This document shows positions 35,840-47,296 of a stretch of DNA of 64,000 nt, one piece after another. Both the position numbers and the translations under genes were made by a program. Within the stretch, counting starts at the first letter, position 1, and each line of letters starts with the position of its first letter. The notes under the pieces are model-generated. The model was not told the DNA's origin and made no database searches. It saw only the letters and a list, made by a program, of their open reading frames with translations. The stretch spans positions 1,785 through 65,784 of the forward strand of contig JXTC01000746.1 in the NCBI GenBank assembly GCA_002914845.1, given 5' to 3'. Source of the DNA: Trema orientale. Its lineage: Eukaryota > Streptophyta > Magnoliopsida > Rosales > Cannabaceae.

Positions 35840-36430
35840 TAAATAAGCGACATGTAAGTGGTAAATTAGTTATTACTACTTATTATTGGTAGTAAATAAG
35901 TTATATTTTTACGAGATCATGGTAAATAAGTAATTTACCAAACGTATAAAAGTGAATATATCGTTGTATATTGGTGCATAAATGAGTGACATTTTCTAGG
36001 TTATAGTAAATTAGTGATATACCACTTTTATAATATTGGTAAATAATATATAAACTGAGGGTAAAATGGTAAATATATCATTATAATCAATAGTGGGAAA
36101 GAAGTAATTTGTTAAATTTGTGGTGAATAAATAATATATCACTTTATAATTATTGTAAATAAATAATATACTACTTTATAATAATAGTAAATAAATAATT
36201 TACAAAATATAATGGCAAATACATTAATGTCTATCATTGATAAAGTTTTTTGATATCATAGTAAATAAAAAATATAACCTCTATAATAGTGGTAAATAAA
36301 TAATTTACCAAGGTATAATGGTAAATATGTCAATGTGTAGCATTGCTAAATTTTTTGAGATAGTGGTAAATAAATGATATACTAGTTTATAATAGTCGTA
36401 AATAAATATTTTACAAAGTATAATTATATG
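35840..36430. repeat. Degenerate ~105-bp tandem array
   Basis: GTAAATAAATAATTTAC-type words begin units at 36,187, 36,292 and 36,398, a period of 105-106 bases. Older, more diverged copies with GGTAAATAAGTGATATACC words extend upstream to about 35,840. Confidence 0.65.
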
Positions 36431-37963
36431 CTATTATATAATAATTAAAAAAGATAATATATTTGTTCATAAAATTAAAGGGATATCTAATAAACCTACC
36501 TCAAAAAAGGTATTCTTGTACAAACCCCTTAATTTTATTTACTTGAAGAAAATTATTCGTCTTGAAAAAAAAAATTAAACTAGAAAAACAATCAGTGATT
36601 TATTAGTTAATTAGCCATTTGAAATCTTTTATGCATAAATGAAAAATTGAGACAAAAAAACTGGTGCATATACACAATTAAAAATAACACATTTTTTTTT
36701 TTAGTAACAAAAATAAAAATAACACATATTAAAACATATAAATTGGTTTTTTTTTAATAAATTGGAATATAACACATTGCTAAAACCAATATTTCAGGGT
36801 TTGCTAATTAGTTTGGTCATAATAATATACCACATGTGTTGGTGTAGTTCCTGCAGAGATTGTGTATGAGCATGTCTTGCTGTTATCCCATTTTGGCGTT
36901 AACTGCTTGACCGCGTTCTGGAATCTGATGTTTTGAGGAGGTTATATTGATGGGCAAAATTAGAATACAAAAATAAAATAACTGAAAAAAAAAAGATATT
37001 TTTGTACAAATAAATTAAAAAGGGCAACCACTTAACCATTCTTGTACATATCCAGATCCCGTGGTGATTCTATGCCTGAGAATGGGAAATGGGCCTGAGT
37101 AGTAGTAATTTTGACTCAAATGACCTTTTTAGAAATGTTTTGAAAAATGATATTTTTAATAATATCAAAGACTCATAGAGTTGTGTATCCTTTGTGATCA
37201 TAAAATTTAATTTATTTAGGACTAATTAATGGTCACAAATTATATGATCTTTTATCACATAAGGTCACACAACACTGTAAATCTACTAGAAAAATCAATT
37301 TTCAAAACATTCATAAAAATGTCCTTTTTAATCCAAATTACTACTACTTATATCAATTTCCTAATATATGAAACCCTTTGAATTGGAAGCCCAGTTTTAC
37401 GTCCTGATAGATAGAATTTGGGCCGGACCCTAACGTTGACCAGAACTGCTTTTGAGTTTGAAATGAGTTAGGCTCAAACTTCGAAGTATTCACATAATAT
37501 TATTTAAAGTGTATCCACAAATTAACAGAAGTAAAATGTGTCGAGAGAGAATTTACAAGTAAAATACATAAAATACATAACGACATAATTTCCTTCAGAA
37601 ACTTCTTAATTGGAATTTGGAAATAACTATTTGTAATGTGTATTTATGAACACCAATAACATACACCAGGATCAGATCAAAACTAAATAATGTATAAAAA
37701 TAGCAACATATAATAAAAGTTAGGCAATTTGAATTTGTAAATATTCATTACCACGATATAACTTCATAGCTATTATACAGTTTCCAAACAATTATATGAT
37801 GACTTCTACTCTAATATCAGAAAATAAATAATAATAGGCTTTAGGTGGGGTTCGAAGTGGCCTATTAGTAAAGGTCGTACGGCATTACATAACACAATTT
37901 AAGCAATATAGCATGACACAGTTAAATAAGTTTTGTTAGGCTCATAAATTAGGGAGCTTCTAT
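36431..37963. other. Intergenic DNA
   Basis: No gene is recognised. The part at 37,855-37,930 shares words with the dispersed repeat at 10.0-10.5 kb. Confidence 0.35.
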
Positions 37964-37981
37964 AATACTCCCCCTTTATTT

Positions 37982-37999
37982 GGGAGTATCGATACTCCC
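37982..37999. repeat. Perfect 18-bp palindrome
   Basis: GGGAGTATCGATACTCCC is its own reverse complement, and a third arm (ATACTCCCCC) lies at 37,964-37,973. It sits near the left side of the Ulp1-like gene region and could be part of a transposon end. Confidence 0.5.
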
Positions 38000-38109
38000 C
38001 TTAATTAGGGACGTCATTGGCTGTAGTTTAGAATTGGGCCCACAAGGCAGAAGTGCGTTCCGTAGGGAATCACAGCCCAAAGTTTAATTTTCCCCTTTTT
38101 TTTTTTAAA

Positions 38110-39330
38110 TTTTTTAAAAAGGAAATGTACGTGTGGTGTAGATGGGGATGGAGATTAGGGTTATCTTTTGTTTTTCGCCGAGGGTGGGTTACTCGTTTAA
38201 TCCCCTTACCCTTTTACCTTCTCTTATCTTAACCGGTGCCGCTTGCTTTACATGACTTCGACTCTAAGCGTTGACTTCCAATTCATCCCTATCTCTCAAA
38301 TGGGTGTGCAATCAAGTTAAGCTTTGTAATTTGAAAGGCCTATTTATTCTGTTTTTCACTGCCTAAACTCCTATCCATATCTATTTTCATCCGCCCAGTC
38401 TCCGGTTATTGAAAGCATCTCGCCACCGGTGTTGTTCAGGTCGAGCATTTGGAAATCTGCAACTTTGTTCCGTAAGTATTTAATTTTTAATCCCTCACTT
38501 AGTCTGATAGAGGAGGCAGTTATTTGTAATTGACCGATATTCCAAATCTTCTCCCAATATTGTTGTTAATTAGATTATGCGTGAATTGTAGTATGTCTCA
38601 TTGGTTGGGTTTGAAGGTGTTGCTTAATAAAGGGAGCGTTCTTCATATCTGTCTATTAGGTGAAAAGACAGAAAAATTTATAAGCCTAATATTGAGCGTT
38701 TGAGTATTAGTTTGTATAAAGTAAAGGGTGAATCAGGGATTGTAACAAACAATATATGGGAAAAGAAGGTTAGTTTAGTGGATATGTAAGACAAAGTAAT
38801 GAGTTTGGGATAAAGATTCGTTTATAATTTTGGGTTTATAGTCAAACATTGATGGTAACAGTAGGAAGAATCAATAGTTTGCTTAACAATTCTCCCCAGG
38901 AAAGAAAGTGGTCACGTAAAATTTGTATTTTGGGCACAAGAAGCTTCCATTATTGTGCAAGTGTGAACCGTATGGAGTTGAATTGAAGTTGATTAAATTG
39001 ATGATGAAACCCTTTTGTGTCTGTGTAATGTTGGTATCTGAATACTTTACAATAGAACTGCTAGTGTAGTGTATGTATAGGTATTATAGGTGTTATCTTC
39101 AGTTAGTTTGTAGTTGAACGTATTATTTATATTATTCTTTTACAGATTGTGGAATTTATAATTGTGTTGAATAGAATTTTTGGTAGGTAGCAAATAATAA
39201 TTGGATTGGATATTATCTTTATGGTTTTTTTGATTACATATTAATAAATATGACCGAAATTGTAAAATATATTTAATAGTTTTTAAAGTGCAACTAAGAA
39301 TACTCCTCCCATCGCCTCATGAGGTAACAA
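38110..39330 (+). other. Possible leader and first intron of the Ulp1-like pseudogene
   Basis: A GC-richer block at 38,120-38,470 ends at a good splice donor (CCGTAAGTATT, about 38,470) and has no ORF that stands out. It may be the promoter and 5' leader of the gene that starts at 40,212; this is inference. Confidence 0.25.
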
Positions 39331-39950
39331 ATTACCTCGGTTTTCTTTAGTACCGATAATTTTTTACATGACACCATGATACAACTAAAAAACGATACGA
39401 AATAAATAGATTTCGAGTGACCTACTTAATTTTTGTATTAATTTTAAGTTGACNNNNNNNNNNNNNNGTAATACGAATAATAAATGGGTAGATTAATTTC
39501 GGGTCGACTCGCTTAACTCGAAGATGACTCATGTAGCACATTTAATTACACGTGTTATTTTTGTGTCGTGTGCTTTTGTGTCGTGTCAGTACGACACTAA
39601 TGTGACATATTTATTAATATTTTAGTATTTTAAATATGAGTTTATCTAATTATAAACATATTTATATGTGTAAAGTTGAATTAATTAGTACATAATCATA
39701 TTAATTTAGAGTAATCGTTTCGATTTTGAATAATCGTATCAAAGAGATCATATTATGATATACGACACATTTGTTAAACGGGTTACACGTGTTGTATCAT
39801 GTTATATGTGTATTAAATCGTATCGTAGTCGGGTTTAAGTATTTGATACATTTATTAATCATGACGTATTTAGATTGGGGTATTATCATATCGTGTCGTA
39901 ATCATATCAATCTAAATACGACACGATAATACGAATTGTTAGCCCTAGTT
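39330..39950. repeat. Dispersed repeat with terminal hairpin and assembly gap
   Basis: It contains TCGTGTCGTGTCAG-like words shared with other repeats in the window. An inverted repeat near its right end pairs TATCATATCGTGTCGTA with TACGACACGATAATAC (39,882-39,935). A 14-base N run lies at 39,454-39,467, so the copy is incompletely assembled. Confidence 0.45.
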
Positions 39951-40211
39951 TTTTTCGGCTCAAGTTTCTTATCTTCGAAATCCAACAACTGTAGAGGATA
40001 ATTCATGTTGTTTGCTACTTGTCGATCCTTCTTTGTGTCATTACAATGTTTTGCTGCTTCTTTTAAGGCTTCCTCACCACTATCATGCAGCTGCAGAAGA
40101 ATTATATTGGAGGTGAGTTTGAATATGTAAGGTATCTCAGTTTTGGAAATGATATATTTGATTAAATAAATATTGGTTTTACAAATTGTAATGTAATATT
40201 TTAAGTTATAA

Positions 40212-42810
40212 ATGGCGGAGGAGTTATCAATTCAGTTTCTTAAGTGGCTGGGTAGATATGTAGAAGAAATTGTGGTCATGAGAGCAGAATTGCGGTCAAT
40301 TAGTAAAATGATAGATAACTATATGCAACTTGAGCACTGTAGCGATGAGGATTGGATGTCATTCTTGAACTCTGTTAAATATTTTATAGAGAGTAGGTTG
40401 TACTGTGGTGATGGCGGTTTAAAGTCAGGAGACGTAGATGGTTTCGGGAATATTAGAGTTGAGGGGACAATTAGTAGAGACAATGGCTATGTTATTGAGC
40501 AGTCTCATTTAGAGCGTGGTAAACCATTTATTGATCTAGAAAGTGACTTAATGGGTAGACTGAATGAAGGTTGTGATGATATTGACGTCAGAGTTACGGT
40601 CATGGAGAAAGAAGTAAATAATTTAGGTAGTGCTTTGAAGAATGAGAGTACTGTTACGGTTATTGAATTGAATCCCACGGAGGAAGCTATTAATATTGAG
40701 GCCAATGTTGTTCCTCATCTTTGAAACAATTTTACAAGCCAGGTGTTAGAATTTAAAGCTGCTATGTTGTCCCAAATTCGGGGAAGGTTTGAGTAGATTG
40801 ATTTAGGTGCTGGTGAAGAAGATGTTTTATGTACGGACGAAATTATTTGTATGGACAAAATACATGACTCTAATAAAGAAAATATAGAAACCAAGCGTAT
40901 GGAGGAGACAGATTCGGAGACGGAGAAGATATCTACAAAGCAGAAGATGATGAACTGTGCCTTTGATTCTGTTGGATCAAAATTAGAAGACGAAGTTAGC
41001 ATGAAACGTGGACGCTGTATTGAGAAAAAAGTTCTTAATAACATAACTAGTGACGAGATGCTGAATCTTCTAAATTATGTAAGTGGAGTAAATAAATTAT
41101 GCTGTAGTTGGTCGTATGTGTAACAATGTATGTGTATACTGAGTTTTGTTATGATATAATTATAATAGTTCATTGGTATGATTGGAAACTCGAACTTATT
41201 TTACAGAAAGTGCTGTCTGATGTATTATGCATGGTGTATGGCAACGAAGTCATGAGTAGGTGTTACAAGAAATGGTACCTTATAATTTGTCAGTATCCTT
41301 ACAATGGATCAAGGGTTGTGTTTGAGGAGAATAGGATGACACAAAATTTGTCTGAAGTGATACGTGGCAGGCCCACCAATTGTATGCTCCCGGAGTCTGC
41401 AATAAGGACGTACATTTTTAATCAAAAGCTGGATAAGCGGTAAGTGGAGTATTTATGTATTGTTTTGTTTATTATTAACCTGGCTATGGAAATTAATAGA
41501 ATATTGTGTTAGGAGATATAAACTTATAGTTCAACGTACTGCAGTTTTCGTTAATCTTTGGGTAGAACACAAAGTGTTGTTTATGAACTCAATAGACACC
41601 CTGTTTGTTATTATTCGAGACTAATACTGTTAATCTTCGGACGGCACACATATTCTCACTGGCAGAGAATGAATTAGTTGAGAGTTGTGTAAGTAATATT
41701 TTCTTTTTGCATTTCTGTTACATGTTGGTCTCCTTTTGTATAATGAATTGTAAATATGTATAATGTTCCAACATTCTTGGTTACAGGTTATGAATGTGAT
41801 AGTGGACTTGTTATCAAAACATGAGCATCAGAGAAGCACAAACAAAATGAATTTACGGTGGATTCTGATGACTATTACTGTGAGTAATAGTTCATAGATA
41901 TGAAGAAGAAGTTTTGTTATGTTCATTATAATTTTAGTTTTCTACTTGCAAGTTCAATTATGTACTCCAATATATTATAGAGGCCAGAGCATTTTCAGTG
42001 TGATATAATGAGTGAACCTGAGACATAGAAGTACTGGGTTGATCCATTGTCATACTGCGAGAAGGTAAGAATATTTACTAAATTTTTTTTACAAAGTGGT
42101 CAGGTACAGTGTAATATTGTAATTGATTTGGTAGTAATGAACCTGTGGTTTTTAAAATCCTTTATGTAGATCTACATACCGATCTTGGCCAAAAGACATT
42201 AGTTTCTTACAGCTGTTGAAATCGCAGAGGAGATTGTTTATGTATATGATGACTTAAAGCTAGTTTCGATAGCCCTTGGTACTACAATACTCGACACATT
42301 GGTAAGCATTTTGATAGTTGAAAATTTACAAGTATAAATTTTTGGATTAACAATGTTGATAGAGTTAGCAATTTGGGAGTTTGGTTATGTCCTTTCTTCT
42401 ATTGTGAGAGCACAAATTGACATTGTTTATTACAGCTGAAGCCTTTAGATAGGGCATTTACTGCAGAGATGAAGGAAGTGAAGAGTAAAAACTGGTGTTT
42501 TAATCGTTTTGTGGTGATCCAAGGTCGTGGTTATGATAAAGCGTATGCAAGCAGTATATAGTAATGGCACTATATGCGACCATGTAAGCTATTATAAGTC
42601 TTAGTGTGTTGTTACAGAAAGTCTTTTATAGTGTGTATACATTTAGTATTTTTATTGTGGTCAGTAAGTTAAATATTTTGCGGTGTATCTTCTTTTATCC
42701 TGTGTAGGGCATGGTATATGACGAGAGGCAATGTGTTGCTTTGTAAGTTACCATGTCTCAGCATAACATAATACGTAACTCGGTTGTGAATCGAGTATTG
42801 ACGTGGCAAG
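40212..42810 (+). pseudogene. Ulp1-like (C48) cysteine protease pseudogene, multi-exon
   Basis: Exon 1 (40,212-41,078) begins MAEELSIQFLKWLGRYVEE and stays in one frame but has TGA at 40,722 and TAG at 40,794. Exon 2 (41,207-41,439) follows in phase (KVLSDVLCMVYGNEVMSRC). Later exon-like pieces, each between good splice sites, give VMNVIVDLLSKHEHQRS (about 41,788), RPEHFQCDIMSEPET then TAG (42,026), and YIPILAKRH then TAG (42,200). That last piece is the HW region of Ulp1 proteases, with W replaced by a stop. It continues as AVEIAEEIVYVYDDL, which carries the usual Asp segment. A decayed NGYDC-like Cys region near 42,560 and a YDERQCVAL tail near 42,720 end it. Family members cleave SUMO-type conjugates; this copy cannot. 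Many plant Ulp1-like genes travel in DNA transposons. Confidence 0.65.
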
Positions 42811-45051
42811 ATGTTGGCTTGTCGTCATGCTCATGAGGGAAGTATGTAGATGTAATTTATACTGTTTTTAATTTTGTTGAACAAACCATAAGACTGGATG
42901 TATGGGGTAACAAATTAGATGTTGTTGGGGAGATATTATTGTACAATCGAAATAGGGAGAAGATAGTACATTGTGTTGAACCTGTTCAGAAATATGTTCG
43001 GTATTACCGCCTGCCACAAAAAAGAATATAAATGTACGGTACTACAATGCTAGTTAATGGTATGTGGCATGTCAATTATGTTTATCAACTTTTAGAATAA
43101 TGTAAATGAAAGTGCACGTGTAAGTGGGGTAGATTGGTATGGAAAATTTAGTATGTATAAGGATTTTTTTTGTCTGCAAAAGATTGAAATTTGCGGGAGG
43201 CAACGAAATATCCATATGATTTGTACTAAAATGAGTTGACATATTTGTTAGACACATAACATGCTTGACTTTCTTTTCTAAGAAGAAAGAATTTGTTTGT
43301 ATGCAATGTTTTGAAATTACTGTAATTTGGTCGTATTTAAGAAATCATTCGTTTTGAATTATGTTGGAAGGATGTTTTCATAAATTAAGTGAAATTAGTT
43401 GAATAAATAAACTATGTTGTTAAAAATTTTTATATGTTTTATAAGAAAATATCAGATACTTGAAAAATTGATAAAAAACTTTGGACTTATTAATTAAAGA
43501 TCAAGGGTAAAATCTATAACTATGTTGAAAAGAACGTGAATTATGGTTCAAAGGAACGTGATTCTTGCAATCCCTTCTAAGATTGTTGTGCTTTTGGGTT
43601 TGCAGTTATTGTAAAAAGCATGAGTGTTATATTCATAAACCTTGGAAAAGTGAGGTCCCGTGCTAGGTTGTTGAAAATAATGACCAAAAAAATGATATTT
43701 TCCGAAGTAGTAACTTGCATATGACACATAGTTAGGAAAATAATATTATTATTTGAAAAGAACTTGTTAAGTCTTTCGTTTGGGTTAGAGTTTGTCATAA
43801 TAGGGCAACAGGTAAGAGCTTATAGCAACGAGCTTTTCGATATCAAAGATGGATATGTAGACAGCATCAAGATAGGGTTCGAGATGCGTTACATGATTTG
43901 CACCTCAATAGAGGGCTTATAATTGGCAATGCACAAAAAGAAGGATGAAGTGTGGGAGATTGCATCATTGATTTTCCAGGCGAACAAAAATGAAAGGCAA
44001 GGAGGAAGCCCTAAAGTTGAATGTTTTAGTTGTATTTGCATTTAGAAAGAAGGGAGGAGGAAGATTAATTTTTGGGTCTTCTGTTCATGCTCTGTAGTGG
44101 TTAGTTAAAGACCATTTTACTATTTAATTAGTTGATGGAGATTCATGTATTTCATTATGCTTAAATTTATACTTCAACTAGTTGATTAGAAGGAATATAG
44201 AATAATATGTTCATCTTAATTTCGATTAATAGTATGTTCATGTTAATGTTTATGAAACCAATGTTTGGCAAATGTTTTGTATTTCTAAAGCTAATACAAG
44301 AATATGTTCATATTAGTTAGGATTAATTATATGGTCATCTTAATTCATTTTTGTAATGACATATTTATAATGGCTGGGCATGCATTCCAGAAATAAATTG
44401 GGCTGCCCAGGTCCTTATTTCGGTCATTATATTTGGTTCGTTAGTTATTATTGTGGTAGACAGTTTGTAATCAAAATAACAGTTTTCGGGCCTAATTGAA
44501 AATGGTGGGACAGAATATAATTTTAATGGAGTCTTACTGGCATTTATCAATTTTTAATTTATGAAGTATAACGATAAGGGTTTATACCGTATAGAATCGA
44601 AGAAAAGAAGGGGCGATGAGTTGATAAAGTTTTAACAAAATGGTATGATATAATTATTTCACCTGCACTTTGTTAGCATGGGGCCTGGGCCTTGGCGGGT
44701 ATCAATTTTTAGGATGTAGATATTAATTCGATAGTCCTTAGTTTTTAACCGTCACATTCTTTGTAATTAATGAAAGTGAAATTATGGATCAGTTCCAAGA
44801 TTAGAATGTCAAGCATTGCGGTGAAAGGTGGAATGTGAGCAGTTGCACTGTTTGATGTTCTCGATTAACATAGTTGGTTTGTCATTTACGCTACCCTATA
44901 TTTTTATTCTTTAGATGAATGGCAAATGTGTTGGCATATTTGAACAAAATTCCGTTTTCAGAGTCAGTATCACTTCTGTTAGAAAGAAATAAAACGTTGT
45001 TCTAGTCCTATCTTAACCCGAATTACTGTACGTTGCAATCCACCACCCTCC
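42811..45051. other. Gene-free stretch between Ulp1-like copy and coiled-coil ORF
   Basis: I see no supported coding exon. Base composition is less AT-rich than the flanking repeats, which suggests it belongs to the same large unit as the Ulp1-like genes. Confidence 0.35.
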
Positions 45052-45390
45052 ATGACCATGTCTTGTCTGATCGTAATTCCTAGTAATTCTGAGAAAGCCG
45101 TATACGGTCTCCAACTTAAGCGGATTAAGGAGGAAATAGGTATGTGTAACAAGGAAATGACACTATTAAATGAGCAGATAGAGATTGATGAGGGATTTAT
45201 TAAGATGGAGCTCGAAAATGGTAACCTGGGAAGAGTGTTGAACTTCCGTAGGCGAAAGGATCATCGGGAGTACATACTTCATTCCTACTTTGATCAAAGT
45301 TTGGCTGTGGTCAAAGAACTTAAGGAGTTGAAGGACAGGTGGTGTGCAAAGTATGGTGCCCCGTTCAGATGGCGCCGATGGGACAACTAG
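45052..45390 (+). CDS. Hypothetical coiled-coil protein, possible transposon passenger
   Basis: An uninterrupted ORF of 112 codons. Residues about 18-55 (YGLQLKRIKEEIGMCNKEMT, then LLNEQIEIDEGFIKMELENG) have heptad-like spacing of Leu and Ile and should form a coiled coil. A second helical stretch follows (YFDQSLAVVKELKELKDRW). The C-terminus is basic and aromatic (FRWRRWD). Codon usage and the absence of stops make it coding-like, but I recognise no family. It lies between the two convergent Ulp1-like genes, on the same strand as the dead copy, and no introns are needed. It may be a single exon of a larger gene. Confidence 0.4.
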   Translation: MTMSCLIVIPSNSEKAVYGLQLKRIKEEIGMCNKEMTLLNEQIEIDEGFIKMELENGNLGRVLNFRRRKDHREYILHSYFDQSLAVVKELKELKDRWCAKYGAPFRWRRWDN

Positions 45391-47296
45391 TGTTGTGACG
45401 TCTCCAACGTTAAGGTATCACCAATGCATTATATATGCGTAAATCTCGTGTGTTTGTTACGGTTTTCATTTTGTGTATTTGTCTACCTAGACGGCTACTA
45501 TGTGTTATGTGCCTTATTGGATTGTGAGTTGGATATATTGTTTCATATTTAATTATAACAGTTAATATGCAGTCATATATCAGTCATATTAAACTACCTT
45601 CCCGTAAATGAATTCAAAGTATTTCTTGTCATCATATCATTAATTGAAAAGGATTTGGTTGCGTGTATGAAGAGATTTTCGTTAACATATACATTGTAAG
45701 TGGAAATACACCTGTACACATAACTGTGGCACGAAACATGTTCGGGTATAATGTACGGCAAAGATGGTGTTTACAAGTATCGATTATAGGTAGACTATAA
45801 ACAGCCCATGTACACAATTGTCGATAATGGGCCTATATCTTATGTTATATCTTCGAACAAGTAGCAGGCCCAGAGTAATACAAAATGGAAGAACGGTATT
45901 GTTTTAATAATGCAAGCATCAATTGAAGAAGAGGATATGTGAAAAGATAAAATTGTACATATTCACTTACTTTCTGATTTATTTATATTAATAAACTATC
46001 ATCTTTTACTAGGTATGTTAATTACATTATATGTACTCTGGGATCTCGAATTTTTTATCGCAAAAGTTACTTCATAATGTGAGAGGATGCGTTAATAATA
46101 GCAATGTTGTACGGCTATGATGTCCTTCAAAAGATCATCAACATTAGTCTTCACAAGTATTACATATTTTAAGGAGATACATTAGTACGTAGTAATCAAC
46201 CAGTGAACCTGAATGAACGAAGCAATAGCATAGCCATTCCTGTTAAATCAAAGACAGCAGCCAAAGTTGAAAACACCTAGTCCATATTTCAAATTAAGTA
46301 CCAACAACATATGAAATTATAATTGTACTGGCACATGTTTCTTTTTTACCTTATAAGTTTAGAAATAACTGTGGGAATAAATCAAAACTAAATGAGTACA
46401 ATTGGGAAGACGAATTGAGGTTTGGCGGGAGGCGAGTGCAAATTTTCAAAAAACAGAGAGGCGCAACAGTAATTTGAAAAAATTAAATTCCAAACACCTA
46501 CTTTTCTAGCACCCAAGATCAGAGGAATCAGTTAATATGTATTCCTAATCGTTGACCATGTACTACTTGTGATCATATATATACTGAAACATGAAGCTGC
46601 TTTGGTGGTACACAACATAGCTTATAACCAGAACATGTCGAAATTAATAAATGTGCAATTCGTAATGAATTTAATCTGGGAGCACAGAGTTCACGTTCAA
46701 CTTCTATATCCAACTAACCAAACTGACGCACACGTATGATCAATACACATTGTCTGAACTGAAGGTAAGACCAGAATGGCTAAATTAAAATGTAATTGTG
46801 ATGACTGATGTGGGAGTTTCTTACGCATGATATGTTAACATTCATGTCAAACCTACGTACAGTAGGTGCCGAAGTTGGTAACAAGCACCACTTCAACGTA
46901 ATGGTCTAACTTATCAGCTATGACAGAGTTCATCACTTGCATTGCTGAGCCCCACCGATAATGTATATATATATGTAATATGTATATGTATACTTGTTTC
47001 TTTCAGTTAAGCTAATACTTTTCCTTTACCTTTCCCCTTCGTCTTTGTGGCTAGCATTTTCTGAGGACCACATGAATGTTTTGTTGCTGAAATGTTTCTT
47101 CTGCTGAGGCCGTGCACCTATCCCTCGACTCATGTATGGCATGTGCAACGATTAACGACTGACATTGATTCTACATTGACATCACCAAATCCACTACCAA
47201 TTTTTCCCTTTCGTCCTCGGTGCTATACTGAGAAAGGAAGACCAAAAACAGTGAACAGTCGGTCGGAGCAATAATGGGAGTAAATTGAAATTACTT
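45391..47296. other. Gene-free stretch, one weak ORF
   Basis: A 60-codon plus-strand ORF at 47,092-47,274 ends in an AT-hook-like EKGRPKTVNSR. That recalls the basic tails of some MULE transposases, but nothing else supports such an identity. The rest has no recognisable gene. A short TA microsatellite lies at about 46,960. Confidence 0.3.
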
